A DNA stretch of 64,000 nt from Actinomycetospora callitridis (GCF_028737265.1 NZ_JAQZAK010000006.1:1-64000); one strand, 5' to 3'. Shown: positions 7,598 through 14,751, counted from the first letter of the stretch. A program made the numbers and translations. Notes: generated from the sequence alone by a model not told the origin.

Positions 7598-8469
7598 GGC
7601 GCGCTGCGGCGACGGTGCCAGGCCACGCCGCCGGCGCCCAGCGCGGTCAGCCCGAGAGCGCCCGCCGCGATCGGCACGATCGGCGCGGTCGCCCCGGAAC
7701 CATCGCCGGCGGCCACCCCTCCCTCCGGGTACGCGGCGTCCTGCACGTCCTCGCTCGACGGCGCGCCCTGCTCGATCCCGGCGTCGACCACGTCGACACG
7801 ATCGACGGTCTGCCCGTGGGAGCCGCAGCGCACCGCGGTGCCGTCGCTGTAGACCACCCAACGTCCCCCGCCCCACAGGTACACCGACGTCGGGTACACG
7901 TTCGTCTGCTGGTGCACCGTCACCTGCGGCTGCACAGGAGTCACCGGACCGCCGGGGCTGGCGGGCGTCGTTGGGGTGGTCGGCACGGTCGGGGTGGTCG
8001 GGGTGGTCGGCTCGGTCGGGGTGGTTGGCTCGGTCGAGGTGGTCGTGTTCTCGCACTCCTCGTGGGCGTCGGCGAGTTCGCGCACAGCTTCCTGGAGGGC
8101 CCGGTCGGCGGCCTGCTGGGCGGCGAAGAGCCTGGTGTTGCGCTCTACGGCCCGCTGGGCGGTGACGCGGGCGTCCTCGATGTCGGCAGCGGTAGCGCTG
8201 TCGTCGCCCTGCAGCCGCTCGTAGGTGGCGCGGGTGGTGGACACGACGAGCTTCTGACGCTTGTACGCGGCGACCGCGTCGTCGAGGGCGGACTGGCGCT
8301 GGTCGACCACGCGCTGGGCCTGCACGACGTCCGGGCACTGCGCTGTGATGGGCGACGACGCGGGTGATTCGGCGGAGGCGACGCCGGCGCCGAGGGGCAG
8401 CAGTGCGCCGGCGGCCAGGGCCCCACCGAGCAGGACGCGGTAGCGGAACGGCAGGTAACGCTGGGACAT
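7594..8469 (-). CDS. Secreted coiled-coil surface protein 1
   Basis: A 291-residue exported protein: signal peptide at residues 1-33 (VLLGGALAAGALL core, ASA cleavage), a Gln/Ala/Arg-rich coiled coil at about 45-140, a Thr-Pro repeat linker, a conserved Tyr/Trp-rich domain (Q-Q-T-N-V-Y-P...V-Y-L-W-G-G-G-R-W-V-V-Y), then AAYPEGGVAAGDG, a hydrophobic segment and an RRRSAP tail. This is a sorting-signal layout without an LPxTG motif; YPEGG is the conserved candidate site. ATG 8469 follows a GAGGAG site and is shared with the paralogue at 10679. The first 76 codons are identical in DNA to that paralogue. Function is unknown; it is probably a wall-anchored stalk. Confidence 0.85.
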   Translation of the reverse strand: MSQRYLPFRYRVLLGGALAAGALLPLGAGVASAESPASSPITAQCPDVVQAQRVVDQRQSALDDAVAAYKRQKLVVSTTRATYERLQGDDSATAADIEDARVTAQRAVERNTRLFAAQQAADRALQEAVRELADAHEECENTTTSTEPTTPTEPTTPTTPTVPTTPTTPASPGGPVTPVQPQVTVHQQTNVYPTSVYLWGGGRWVVYSDGTAVRCGSHGQTVDRVDVVDAGIEQGAPSSEDVQDAAYPEGGVAAGDGSGATAPIVPIAAGALGLTALGAGGVAWHRRRSAP

Positions 8470-8512
8470 CAGCTCTCCTCGTGCCTCGTCCGCAGCCGTG
8501 CTCGGCGGCGGT
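8242..8512 (-). repeat. 271-bp perfect inverted repeat, copy A
   Basis: It covers 43 bases upstream of the surface protein 1 start plus its first 228 coding bases, and matches 10636-10906 exactly in inverse orientation. Beyond the ends, similarity falls to about 80-90 percent by eye. Confidence 0.9.
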
Positions 8513-8540
8513 GACACGGGTAGGAGCAGCGGGACCCGAC

Positions 8541-8569
8541 GACTCGCACATTTTTCTCGGGACTTCTTC
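8541..8569 (-). promoter_or_regulatory. Conserved upstream element of surface protein 1
   Basis: A 29-base block starting GAAGAAGT and ending TGTGCGAGTC is shared, with a few changes and no gaps, with 10579-10607 before the paralogue. The flanking DNA is less similar. GAAGAA and CGAGTC are about 17 bases apart, which would suit -35/-10 boxes for an ECF sigma factor such as the one encoded alongside. This is an inference from conservation. Confidence 0.35.
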
Positions 8570-8636
8570 GGCGTCTTCCGCGGCGAGGCTCCAGATCGCG
8601 GTGGTGCCGCGGGTTGGTCGAACCGAAAGCGGCTCG

Positions 8637-9932
8637 CTATCCGTCGCCGAACAGCCCGCCAGCACCGCCATCGCCGTTGCCGGCATCACCGCCGCCGCCC
8701 CCGTCTTGGCCACCGCCGTCGTCGATCAGCCCGCCGCCGTCCCCGTCGCCGCCTTGGCCGGCGCCCCCGTCACCGCCCTGACCCTGCTCGCCGCCCTGTC
8801 CCCCGTCGCCGCCGCTGTCGACGGCGCTCGGTGGGGTGGTGGATCCGCTCACGGTGGTCCGACGCACGGCCGGCGGCGCCACGCGAGCCGGGGTCGTCGT
8901 CGTCAGGATGGTGGCTCGTGCGGGCAGAGCGGGGGCGGTGCGAGGGACCGCGCTGGCGCTGATCTCGTGCGCTGGGTGGTCCGCCGTCGCCTCTGGGCCG
9001 GGACCGGCGGTCAGGGGCGCGATCGCGACGAGGGACACGGTCGCCGCGGCGACGAGAGGAGCCGCGACCGCGGCGAGCGCCGTGGGCGTTCCCGACCCCA
9101 CCCCTGCGGGCCACCAACCGTGGTGGGCCAGCCCGCTGGTCTTGAGCAGTGGGGTGGCGTGGTGCACGACCGAATCCCCGAGCCAGGCCGGTGCCGGGAT
9201 GATCACCGGGGCCGAGGCCAGCAGCGCCTGGGGCGTGACGAGCTCACGGCGGGCACGGCTGCAGGATCCACAGCGTTCGATGTGGCGGTTGAGCCGCTTG
9301 CGCAGCAGGACGGTCATCGCACCGTCCCAGTCCGCGAGCAGCGCGGCGAGCTCGGGGCAGTGATCGCGGTGGTGGCGGGCGACCAGCGTCGCGCCCAGGC
9401 AGCGTTCGATGGTGGTCCGCAGCCGCGAGACCAGCGTGTTGGCGTTGGTGGCGCTGACGCCCAGGGCCTCGGCGAGTGCTGGCCCGTCCAGACCGTGCTG
9501 GTAGTGCAGCTCGAGAACCGCGCGATCACGGTCGGCGAGCCCACCCACGGCCTTCGCAACGAGGGAGACGAGTTCTGTCCGCGCGGCCAACGTCTCGGGG
9601 CCCTCGGCGGTGCTGGCGGAGTCGGGCAGGTCGTCGGTGGGCTCTTCCCGACGCCGCCGACGAAGCCGGGCCAGGGCCTCGTGCCGCGCGATTGCGTAGA
9701 GCCACGGCCGGAGCTTGTCGGGCTCGCGCAGCTGCCCCAGCCGTGACGCCGCCGTGCAGAACACGTCCTGGACACAGTCGGCCGCCGCGTCGGAGTCACG
9801 CAACATGCCGAGGCAGAAGTCGTGCAAGGCGTCGCCGTACCGACGATAGATCGCCGCGAACGCCGTCGGATTGTTCCGCGCGGCCACCGCGAGGGCAGCG
9901 TCGTCGACGAGGAGCGGCCCGGTGGCGGGCAT
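8637..9932 (-). CDS. ECF sigma factor with zinc-finger, TM and Gly-rich tail
   Basis: A 431-residue fusion. Residues about 20-95 are sigma region 2 (AAIYRRYGDALHDFC, CVQDVFCTA), and 115-175 are region 4 with a helix-turn-helix. An anti-sigma-like zinc motif H217-x3-C221-x2-C224 follows, then a transmembrane helix at about 285-306 and an extracytoplasmic tail ending in a long Gly/Asp/Gln-rich stretch. It therefore resembles actinobacterial ECF groups with C-terminal membrane-spanning extensions, where sigma and its control module are one protein. ATG 9932 is chosen because region 2 follows closely; in-frame GTGs exist at 9962 and 9968. It lies between two inverted paralogous surface-protein genes and may drive them. 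Confidence 0.88.
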   Translation of the reverse strand: MPATGPLLVDDAALAVAARNNPTAFAAIYRRYGDALHDFCLGMLRDSDAAADCVQDVFCTAASRLGQLREPDKLRPWLYAIARHEALARLRRRRREEPTDDLPDSASTAEGPETLAARTELVSLVAKAVGGLADRDRAVLELHYQHGLDGPALAEALGVSATNANTLVSRLRTTIERCLGATLVARHHRDHCPELAALLADWDGAMTVLLRKRLNRHIERCGSCSRARRELVTPQALLASAPVIIPAPAWLGDSVVHHATPLLKTSGLAHHGWWPAGVGSGTPTALAAVAAPLVAAATVSLVAIAPLTAGPGPEATADHPAHEISASAVPRTAPALPARATILTTTTPARVAPPAVRRTTVSGSTTPPSAVDSGGDGGQGGEQGQGGDGGAGQGGDGDGGGLIDDGGGQDGGGGGDAGNGDGGAGGLFGDG

Positions 9933-10577
9933 CGGAGGCGAACTCTTCCGCTGCTGCGGCACCCGCACCGAGGTGCGGACCAGGCGCGGCCCCGATCCCG
10001 CGACGAACGGACGGGCGGTGGCCACCGGTCCGGTCTCAGGGGCTCCAGACGCCTCGCCCGCTCGGGCCAGCGACGACATGTCGCCAGCAGTACCGAGCCT
10101 CTGTCGGCCGGCGGGTGCCCCAGAGGAGTCGGAGCGAGGAAGCTCAGGGCGCCTCGCTCCGTCCCGGGCCGTCACGGCGTGGTGTCCGCATGGTGCCGGG
10201 CATCGAAACGAACCAGCATGTCCCACCTTGCTTCCCGCGAGCAGACCGCGATCTCGCCGACCGACGGTCACCCTCGCTCCCCCCGGAGTAGTGATCCACC
10301 CATCGGCGCGCCTGCCACGATCGTTTCCCCCCGCTCGCCCGGCGGCACCCCACGCGGGCCAAACGGCTTTGGGACCGCCGTTGGCCGGAACCGACGTTGC
10401 TCCCCACGGTCGACGAAGAGTCGTCCGACCACGACGCGGGATCTCCGGTGGGCATCGACCCGGTGCCCGCCTCGGTCGAGGCGTGGCTCCGACCGCGGCC
10501 GACGGCCAATCGCGGCCCGGCGATCGGATCGTCACGCCCCCGGGTCCACGGCCCGGCCGGCATTCGCAGGAAATCTT
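9933..10577. other. Intergenic region between sigma gene and surface protein 2
   Basis: About 650 bases with no supported gene. It must hold the sigma-factor promoter on the minus strand and the upstream part of the surface protein 2 promoter on the plus strand. I could not pick a confident -35/-10 pair for the sigma gene. Confidence 0.45.
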
Positions 10578-10607
10578 GGAAGAAGTTCTCGGGAAAGTGT
10601 GCGAGTC
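10578..10607 (+). promoter_or_regulatory. Conserved upstream element of surface protein 2
   Basis: GGAAGAAGT...GTGCGAGTC is the counterpart of the block at 8541-8569 and has the same length and spacing to the start codon. It is a candidate ECF-type promoter. Confidence 0.35.
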
Positions 10608-10635
10608 ACCCGGGCCCGCTGCTCCTACCCCCGTG

Positions 10636-10906
10636 ACCGCCGCCGAGCACGGCTGCGGACGAGGCACGAGGAGAGCTGATGTCCCAGCGTTACCTGCCGT
10701 TCCGCTACCGCGTCCTGCTCGGTGGGGCCCTGGCCGCCGGCGCACTGCTGCCCCTCGGCGCCGGCGTCGCCTCCGCCGAATCACCCGCGTCGTCGCCCAT
10801 CACAGCGCAGTGCCCGGACGTCGTGCAGGCCCAGCGCGTGGTCGACCAGCGCCAGTCCGCCCTCGACGACGCGGTCGCCGCGTACAAGCGTCAGAAGCTC
10901 GTCGTG
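10636..10906 (+). repeat. 271-bp perfect inverted repeat, copy B
   Basis: Exact inverse copy of 8242-8512. The 2,123 bases between the copies contain the whole sigma-factor gene, so recombination between the copies would invert it. Confidence 0.9.
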
Positions 10907-11575
10907 GCCACCGCTCAGTCCGAGTACCGGCGGGTCCAGGCCGACGACAACGCCACGGCCGCCGAGATCGAGGCCGCCCGACTCACCGCGCAGCGCGCCG
11001 TCGAGAAGCAGACGCGGCTGTTCGACGCGCAGACCGCGGCCGGCAACGCTCTCCAGGAGGCCGTCCGCGAGCTCCGTGAGGCCCGCGAACAGTGCGACCG
11101 CCGCGGCACCCACGGCGACGACCCCACCCCGGGCGACGACCCCACGCCCGGCGACGACCCCACGCCCGGCGACGACCCCACGCCCGGGGACGACCCCAAC
11201 CCCGGTCCGTCGACACCGCCCGCGCCGACGGTGGTGAACCGGCCGGTGATCATCAATCAGCAGACGAACGTGTACCCGAGGTCGGTGTACCTGTGGAACG
11301 GCGGCCGGTGGGTGGTCTACAGCGACGGCACCGCGGTCCGCTGCGGTTCAGAGGGCCGGGACATCGAGCGTGTCGAGGTCGTGGAGGCGGGCCAGGAGCA
11401 GGGCGAGCCGTCGACCGAGGACGTGCAGGACGCCGCCTACCCGGAGGGAGGGGTGGCCGCCGGTGACGGCTCCGGAGCGGCCATGCCGATCGTGCCGATC
11501 GCCGCTGGAGCGCTCGGGGTCACCGCGCTGGGTGCCGGCGGCTACGTCTGGTACCGCCGCCGCAGCGCGCCGTGA
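10679..11575 (+). CDS. Secreted coiled-coil surface protein 2
   Basis: A 298-residue paralogue of the protein at 7594-8469 with the same plan: signal peptide (1-33), coiled coil (about 45-140), linker, QQTNVYP/WVVYSDG domain, AAYPEGG motif, hydrophobic segment and RRRSAP tail. The N-terminal 76 residues are identical at the DNA level and the C-terminal ~60 nearly so. The linker is quite different, made of GDDPTP hexapeptides instead of Thr-Pro repeats. ATG 10679 follows GAGGAG. No sortase gene follows this copy, so the single sortase at 6944 would have to serve both. Function is unknown; probably a wall-anchored or membrane-anchored surface protein. Confidence 0.85.
   Translation: MSQRYLPFRYRVLLGGALAAGALLPLGAGVASAESPASSPITAQCPDVVQAQRVVDQRQSALDDAVAAYKRQKLVVATAQSEYRRVQADDNATAAEIEAARLTAQRAVEKQTRLFDAQTAAGNALQEAVRELREAREQCDRRGTHGDDPTPGDDPTPGDDPTPGDDPTPGDDPNPGPSTPPAPTVVNRPVIINQQTNVYPRSVYLWNGGRWVVYSDGTAVRCGSEGRDIERVEVVEAGQEQGEPSTEDVQDAAYPEGGVAAGDGSGAAMPIVPIAAGALGVTALGAGGYVWYRRRSAP
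11114..11203 (+). repeat. 18-bp tandem repeat (5 units) encoding GDDPTP
   Basis: Five consecutive 18-base units of the type ggcgacgaccccacgccc encode the negatively charged GDDPTP linker of surface protein 2. The middle units are identical, and the first and last carry single changes. Such repeats can change copy number by slippage and so alter stalk length. Confidence 0.85.
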
Positions 11576-11585
11576 CCCGCCCCAC

Positions 11586-11623
11586 CTCTGGCCCGGCGCT
11601 CCCGGAGGGGCGCCGGGCCAGAG
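11586..11623 (+). terminator. Rho-independent-like hairpin after surface protein 2
   Basis: A 14-bp perfect stem (ctctggcccggcgc with its complement at 11610-11623) encloses a 10-base loop. It starts 10 bases after the stop codon. There is no U-tract, which is common in high-G+C actinobacteria. Confidence 0.7.
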
Positions 11624-11912
11624 CCGCGGGGGGCAGGTGTCGCGGGGGGCGGTGACAGCGGAGGTGGGCTGTTCGGTGGCTGACAGCCGTCCGAGAGCTG
11701 CCGACCGGGCCTCCAGCGCCCGCACTCTCTGCCCACAGGCGTCGCACCTGCCAGGGGAGACGAGCCTCCGTACCGAGCCGCTCTCGTTCCGGCGGCGCGA
11801 AGGGCACGGCAGCGTCCCTGATCCCGGGCGACGCCAACCAGCCATGCGATCGCGCGAGTAACGCGCCACGCGAACGCGACGACGAGCAAGGCATTCATCT
11901 GGGGGGGAACCG

Positions 11913-12872
11913 TTGCGGGAGCTACATCAAGGGGCTCGAGGGCCTCGCGCCGGCGACCCGCCCACGGAGCCGCTGCTCCGACCACCAGGAATGGGCGCGG
12001 CGGGAGTTCCGCCGGCTGACGCCGCACCGAGCACCACTCCGCGCCGGCTGGCGCGGGCAAGGCTGATCGGGATACTGGCGGTGGCGACACTGGTGGTCGC
12101 CATCGGCGCGGTGTGGTGGATGGCGACCGCGTCGACGTCTACGCCGGCTCCGGTCGCCTCCTCGGCAACGGCTTCCACCGGGCCAGCAGCTCCGCTGCAA
12201 CAGGTCGGTCCGGCGACCGTCGACAGCGAAGGGCGTCCGATGCCGCCGGCCGCGAGCGACGGAGCGCGGCGCCTGTACTCGGCCCTCGAAGCCAACGACA
12301 TGTCTGCCGTGCGAGCGGTGTACGCCCCCGACGACACCGCTGCCTCGTGGTCCACGTTGCGGACACGCCTCTCACCCGAGGCGGTTCGCGACGGGTTGCT
12401 CGAGGCCTTGCGTCACCCGCCCCAGCCGCGACCCGAGGTCGACTATCTCTACGCGTCCGGCGACTATGGCGTCGGCCTCACCGATACCGGCCGCGTCGCG
12501 TTCGTCGGCACGGGCCAACGGGCGGCGGCCACCGCAACACCCACCGAGCGCGCTCCTTCCCCGGGCTCCCGCACCGTGCCCTTCGAATGCGAGGACTCCT
12601 TCGTCGGCGATGGGCTTCAAACCCCAGCGTGCGACGGGCAGGACAACGACGCGAGGCCCAGCCACTGCTCGGCCGACCTCGAGACCTGCCCCACCGGCTA
12701 CCGGGAAGGCGTCACCAGCAGCGCCAACCCCTACGGATGCAACTTCGACGCCATCTCCGCCGAGAACCCGTGTCAGTGGCGCTACGAGGATCAGGGCGAC
12801 CGCCCCAACCCCGTCACCGCCGCCCAGCGATGGGCTGTCTGCCACCTCTCGGGCTACCGAGAATTCTGTTAG
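11913..12872 (+). CDS. Membrane-anchored protein with eight-cysteine outer domain
   Basis: A 319-residue protein with a Pro-rich cytoplasmic N-terminus, one transmembrane helix at about residues 48-70 (L-I-G-I-L-A-V-A-T-L-V-V-A-I-G-A-V) and a Thr/Ala/Pro linker. A helical segment with ARRLYSALEANDMSAVRAVY follows, and a C-terminal domain with exactly eight cysteines ending in REFC. The even number of cysteines outside the membrane suggests four disulfides. TTG 11913 is used because a run of seven G's lies just upstream; ATG 11991 is the main alternative. I recognise no family. Proximity to the sortase locus hints at another surface role, which is speculation. Confidence 0.65.
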   Translation: MRELHQGARGPRAGDPPTEPLLRPPGMGAAGVPPADAAPSTTPRRLARARLIGILAVATLVVAIGAVWWMATASTSTPAPVASSATASTGPAAPLQQVGPATVDSEGRPMPPAASDGARRLYSALEANDMSAVRAVYAPDDTAASWSTLRTRLSPEAVRDGLLEALRHPPQPRPEVDYLYASGDYGVGLTDTGRVAFVGTGQRAAATATPTERAPSPGSRTVPFECEDSFVGDGLQTPACDGQDNDARPSHCSADLETCPTGYREGVTSSANPYGCNFDAISAENPCQWRYEDQGDRPNPVTAAQRWAVCHLSGYREFC

Positions 12873-13209
12873 CTACTCAGCAACACCGACGCCGCGGACT
12901 CCAGCAGCCGTCGGATCATTCGCGCCGATGCATCTCGCTCGCCTCGAACAGGCCGTGGGCGGTGGCGATGGCTGCGCGAAGTGCGACGGCGCTGGGGTGC
13001 TGGGAGCTCGCACGGAGTCGCCCGGGAAGAGCGAGACCCGCAGTGATCCCCTCGGCAAACTTCTCGACCGTGCCCCGCTGTGCACCTCGACGGCCTCGCT
13101 CGGGAGCCACGACGAGGACCGTACAGCGCCACCTGCTCCACGATCTGCTCCACGAGGAGCCCTCGAGCCGCCGAGAGCCCCCGGAGTTCCTGTTCGTGTT
13201 GGTCGAACG
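12873..13209. other. Intergenic stretch at the tRNA-Lys 3' side
   Basis: Two minus-strand frames here look weakly protein-like in succession, but neither is continuous with a start codon and no family is recognisable. It could be a decayed gene or integration scar next to the tRNA. Confidence 0.35.
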
Positions 13210-13285
13210 TGGTGGGCCCCGTGGGACTCGAACCCACAACCAACGGATTAAAAGTCCGTAGCTCTGCCCATTGAGCTAGAGGCCC
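13210..13285 (-). tRNA. tRNA-Lys (anticodon UUU)
   Basis: Read on the minus strand it folds as a full tRNA: 7-bp acceptor stem GGGCCTC/GGGGCCC (one G-U pair), D arm TAGCTCAATGGGCAGAGCTA, anticodon stem ACGGA/TCCGT with loop CTTTTAA, and T arm with GGTTCGAGTCC. The anticodon TTT reads AAA/AAG lysine codons. Discriminator A and an encoded CCA end at 13210. The 3' end points toward the gene-poor 1-13 kb region, the side on which islands that integrate at tRNA genes usually lie. Confidence 0.97.
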
Positions 13286-13829
13286 GGGCCGGGGTGCGGC
13301 CGCGGGGGAAGCGTAACCGCGGCGCTGCCCCGACCCTGGACTCGATGACCGAGGCCACCGGATCGCTGGGCCGTTCAGCGCAAGTGTTGCTCCACTCGGC
13401 GACGTCGCTGCGCCCGAGGAGTCGTGGCGGGCACCACCCACCCGAGAGCCATGCGGCCGTTCCGGCCGACCTGGACGAGTGAGGGCCGGTCACCGCGCGA
13501 GAGTTCAAGAACAGCGTCTCCCCTGTTCAACGAGCCGCACGCGACCGTGGGCCGTCGCGACGACCCAACACGCCGGAGCGACGCGCCGATCACCCGTATG
13601 ACGTTGTGTAGCAGGGCGTCACCGTCCGCTGACCATCGTGCGGCGGCGAGGAAACGGGTACCAAACACTCGCAGCACCGGAGTACCTACTCCCGGTGTGC
13701 ACGACCGGTGCGGTGGGACCGAGCGCTCCCTGATCCACGGCTCGATCCCGCCGCGTGCCGCACGGTTCCCCGTGGGCCCCGACGGGACGCCACCCAGGCC
13801 TCCCGACCGCACGGAGAGGAGGCCACGAC
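13286..13829. other. Intergenic region between tRNA-Lys and the small conserved gene
   Basis: About 540 bases without a supported gene. Open frames are Arg/Pro-rich chance frames. The tRNA promoter on the minus strand must lie just above 13285, but I could not pick clear boxes. Confidence 0.45.
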
Positions 13830-14384
13830 GTGTCGATGGCCGTGGTCATGTCCGAGATGCCCGACCTCTGGCGCAAGGTGCTCGCCGAGCACGTGCCGGA
13901 CCCCCAGGGGAACTGTCGCGAGTGCTTCCACGCCGGCGGTCGTGCCAGCTGGCCGTGCCAGACCTACCGCATCGCCGAGGAGGCGAAGTGGGTCGCCGAG
14001 GGCGGTCTGCCCGGCACCGGGCCGCACGGCCCCGGCCCGAGCCGCACGCGGCTCAGCCCTCCGGAGCCCCAGGCCGCGCGCCGGGATGACCCGCTCGAGG
14101 ACCCCCTCGGGAGCGTCGACGCACCGAGCTCGACCCCCAATTCCTCCCCGTTCCCCGCGACCGGGGGCTGGCGCTCGCCGTCGACCGGCTCCTCGCCGCT
14201 GCCCTGGCTGACCGGCGAGAGCACCCCGGACGACCACCGTCCGTTCGCGGGCGACCCGCTGGCCTCCGGACCGATGCCGGCCGCACGGGACGACGCCACC
14301 GGGGAGCGCCCCTACGGCTCGACGTTCGACGCGCCCTACGGCGCCTCGTTCGGCATCGACGACCGGCCCCGCGCCGCGCACTAG
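13830..14384 (+). CDS. Conserved actinobacterial protein with CxxC...C motif
   Basis: A 184-residue protein. Its first ~60 residues carry a conserved block (M-P-D-L-W-R-K-V-L-A-E-H-V-P, then C-R-E-C-F-H-A-G-G and W-P-C-Q-T-Y-R-I-A-E-E-A-K), found in small Pseudonocardiaceae proteins of unknown function; the three cysteines could bind zinc. The rest is low-complexity Pro/Ser/Asp-rich. GTG 13830 is chosen because GAGAGGAGG ends 7 bases upstream. The stop codon TAG lies inside the first unit of a 14-bp tandem repeat. Confidence 0.8.
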   Translation: MSMAVVMSEMPDLWRKVLAEHVPDPQGNCRECFHAGGRASWPCQTYRIAEEAKWVAEGGLPGTGPHGPGPSRTRLSPPEPQAARRDDPLEDPLGSVDAPSSTPNSSPFPATGGWRSPSTGSSPLPWLTGESTPDDHRPFAGDPLASGPMPAARDDATGERPYGSTFDAPYGASFGIDDRPRAAH

Positions 14385-14448
14385 ACGCCGCGCACTAGAC
14401 GCCGCGCACTAGACAACGCGCACTAGACAACGCGCACTAGACAACGCG
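14379..14448. repeat. 14-bp tandem repeat, five units
   Basis: Five units of cactagacRMcgcg type, exactly 14 bases apart (cactagac at 14379, 14393, 14407, 14421, 14435). The first two carry gc and the last three aa after cactagac. The first unit includes the stop codon of the preceding gene, so the array begins at the end of that coding sequence. Copy number could vary by slippage. Confidence 0.9.
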
Positions 14449-14459
14449 TTACGGGCCCC

Positions 14460-14560
14460 GGACACAGGAAGGCCCCCGGAGCGCTCCCTCCCGCACCGGC
14501 GATGCCGGGCGGTCGGGCCCCGACTGGACGAGGGTCGGGAAACTCCGGGGGCTGGTGTCC
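14460..14560 (-). ncRNA. Possible structured RNA or terminator, long nested inverted repeat
   Basis: GGACAC at 14460 pairs with GTGTCC at 14555, and GCCCCCGGAG at 14472 pairs with CTCCGGGGGC at 14543, separated by an asymmetric internal loop. Inside are two more hairpins (CCGGC/GCCGG around 14496-14508 and CCCGAC/GTCGGG around 14519-14539). This is more elaborate than a simple terminator. It lies about 140 bases downstream of a good minus-strand promoter at 14704-14732, so a transcript of about 240 bases ending here is plausible. Confidence 0.35.
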
Positions 14561-14632
14561 TGCCTGGATTCGCTGGCCGCCCTGCCGCAGGATCATCGCC
14601 TGCGGACCGGCCACTCCACGGCCTTCGAGCAG

Positions 14633-14671
14633 CTAGCTGACGGACACCTCACGAGTCCTGTCGTTCTTCAA
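14633..14671 (-). CDS. Possible 12-residue leader-type peptide
   Basis: TTG 14671 opens a 12-codon frame reading L-K-N-D-R-T-R-E-V-S-V-S then TAG. A strong GAGAGGAGGT site lies 9 bases upstream and a TTGCGA-N17-TAGCGT promoter a further 20-50 bases up. Promoter, ribosome site and spacing make translation plausible despite the size. It precedes the structured element at 14460-14560. I know no family for it. Confidence 0.4.
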   Translation of the reverse strand: MKNDRTREVSVS

Positions 14672-14703
14672 CGCTGGACCACCTCCTCTCCCGTGTACCG
14701 ACC

Positions 14704-14732
14704 ACGCTAGGCGCGCTTCGATCACCTCGCAA
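14704..14732 (-). promoter_or_regulatory. Minus-strand promoter (TTGCGA-17-TAGCGT)
   Basis: -35 TTGCGA at 14732-14727 and -10 TAGCGT at 14709-14704 with a 17-base spacer, reading away from the ArsR-type gene. It is divergent from the promoter at 14752-14781, with 19 bases between the two -35 boxes. Confidence 0.6.
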
Positions 14733-14751
14733 ACGGCTTCCGACTCGCTCC

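Noticed and set aside
8364..9746. Open frame beginning with an Arg run and its twin on the minus strand from 10784
   Set aside because: The identical Arg-rich starts are only the two copies of the inverted repeat read in a wrong frame.
10144..10563. 139-codon minus-strand frame upstream of surface protein 2
   Set aside because: It has no Shine-Dalgarno or recognisable domain, its composition is that of a chance frame, and it overlaps the likely control region.
11114..11203. CRISPR-like array
   Set aside because: Units are contiguous 18-mers in frame with no spacers; a coding repeat.
12873..13209. Two successive protein-like minus-strand segments beside tRNA-Lys
   Set aside because: They are in different frames with no start, no shared family and only codon-bias support; kept as possible scar, not a gene.
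14460..14560. SRP RNA, 6S RNA or 6C RNA
   Set aside because: The GGAA-loop signature of SRP RNA, the long open bubble of 6S and the C-run loops of 6C are all absent.
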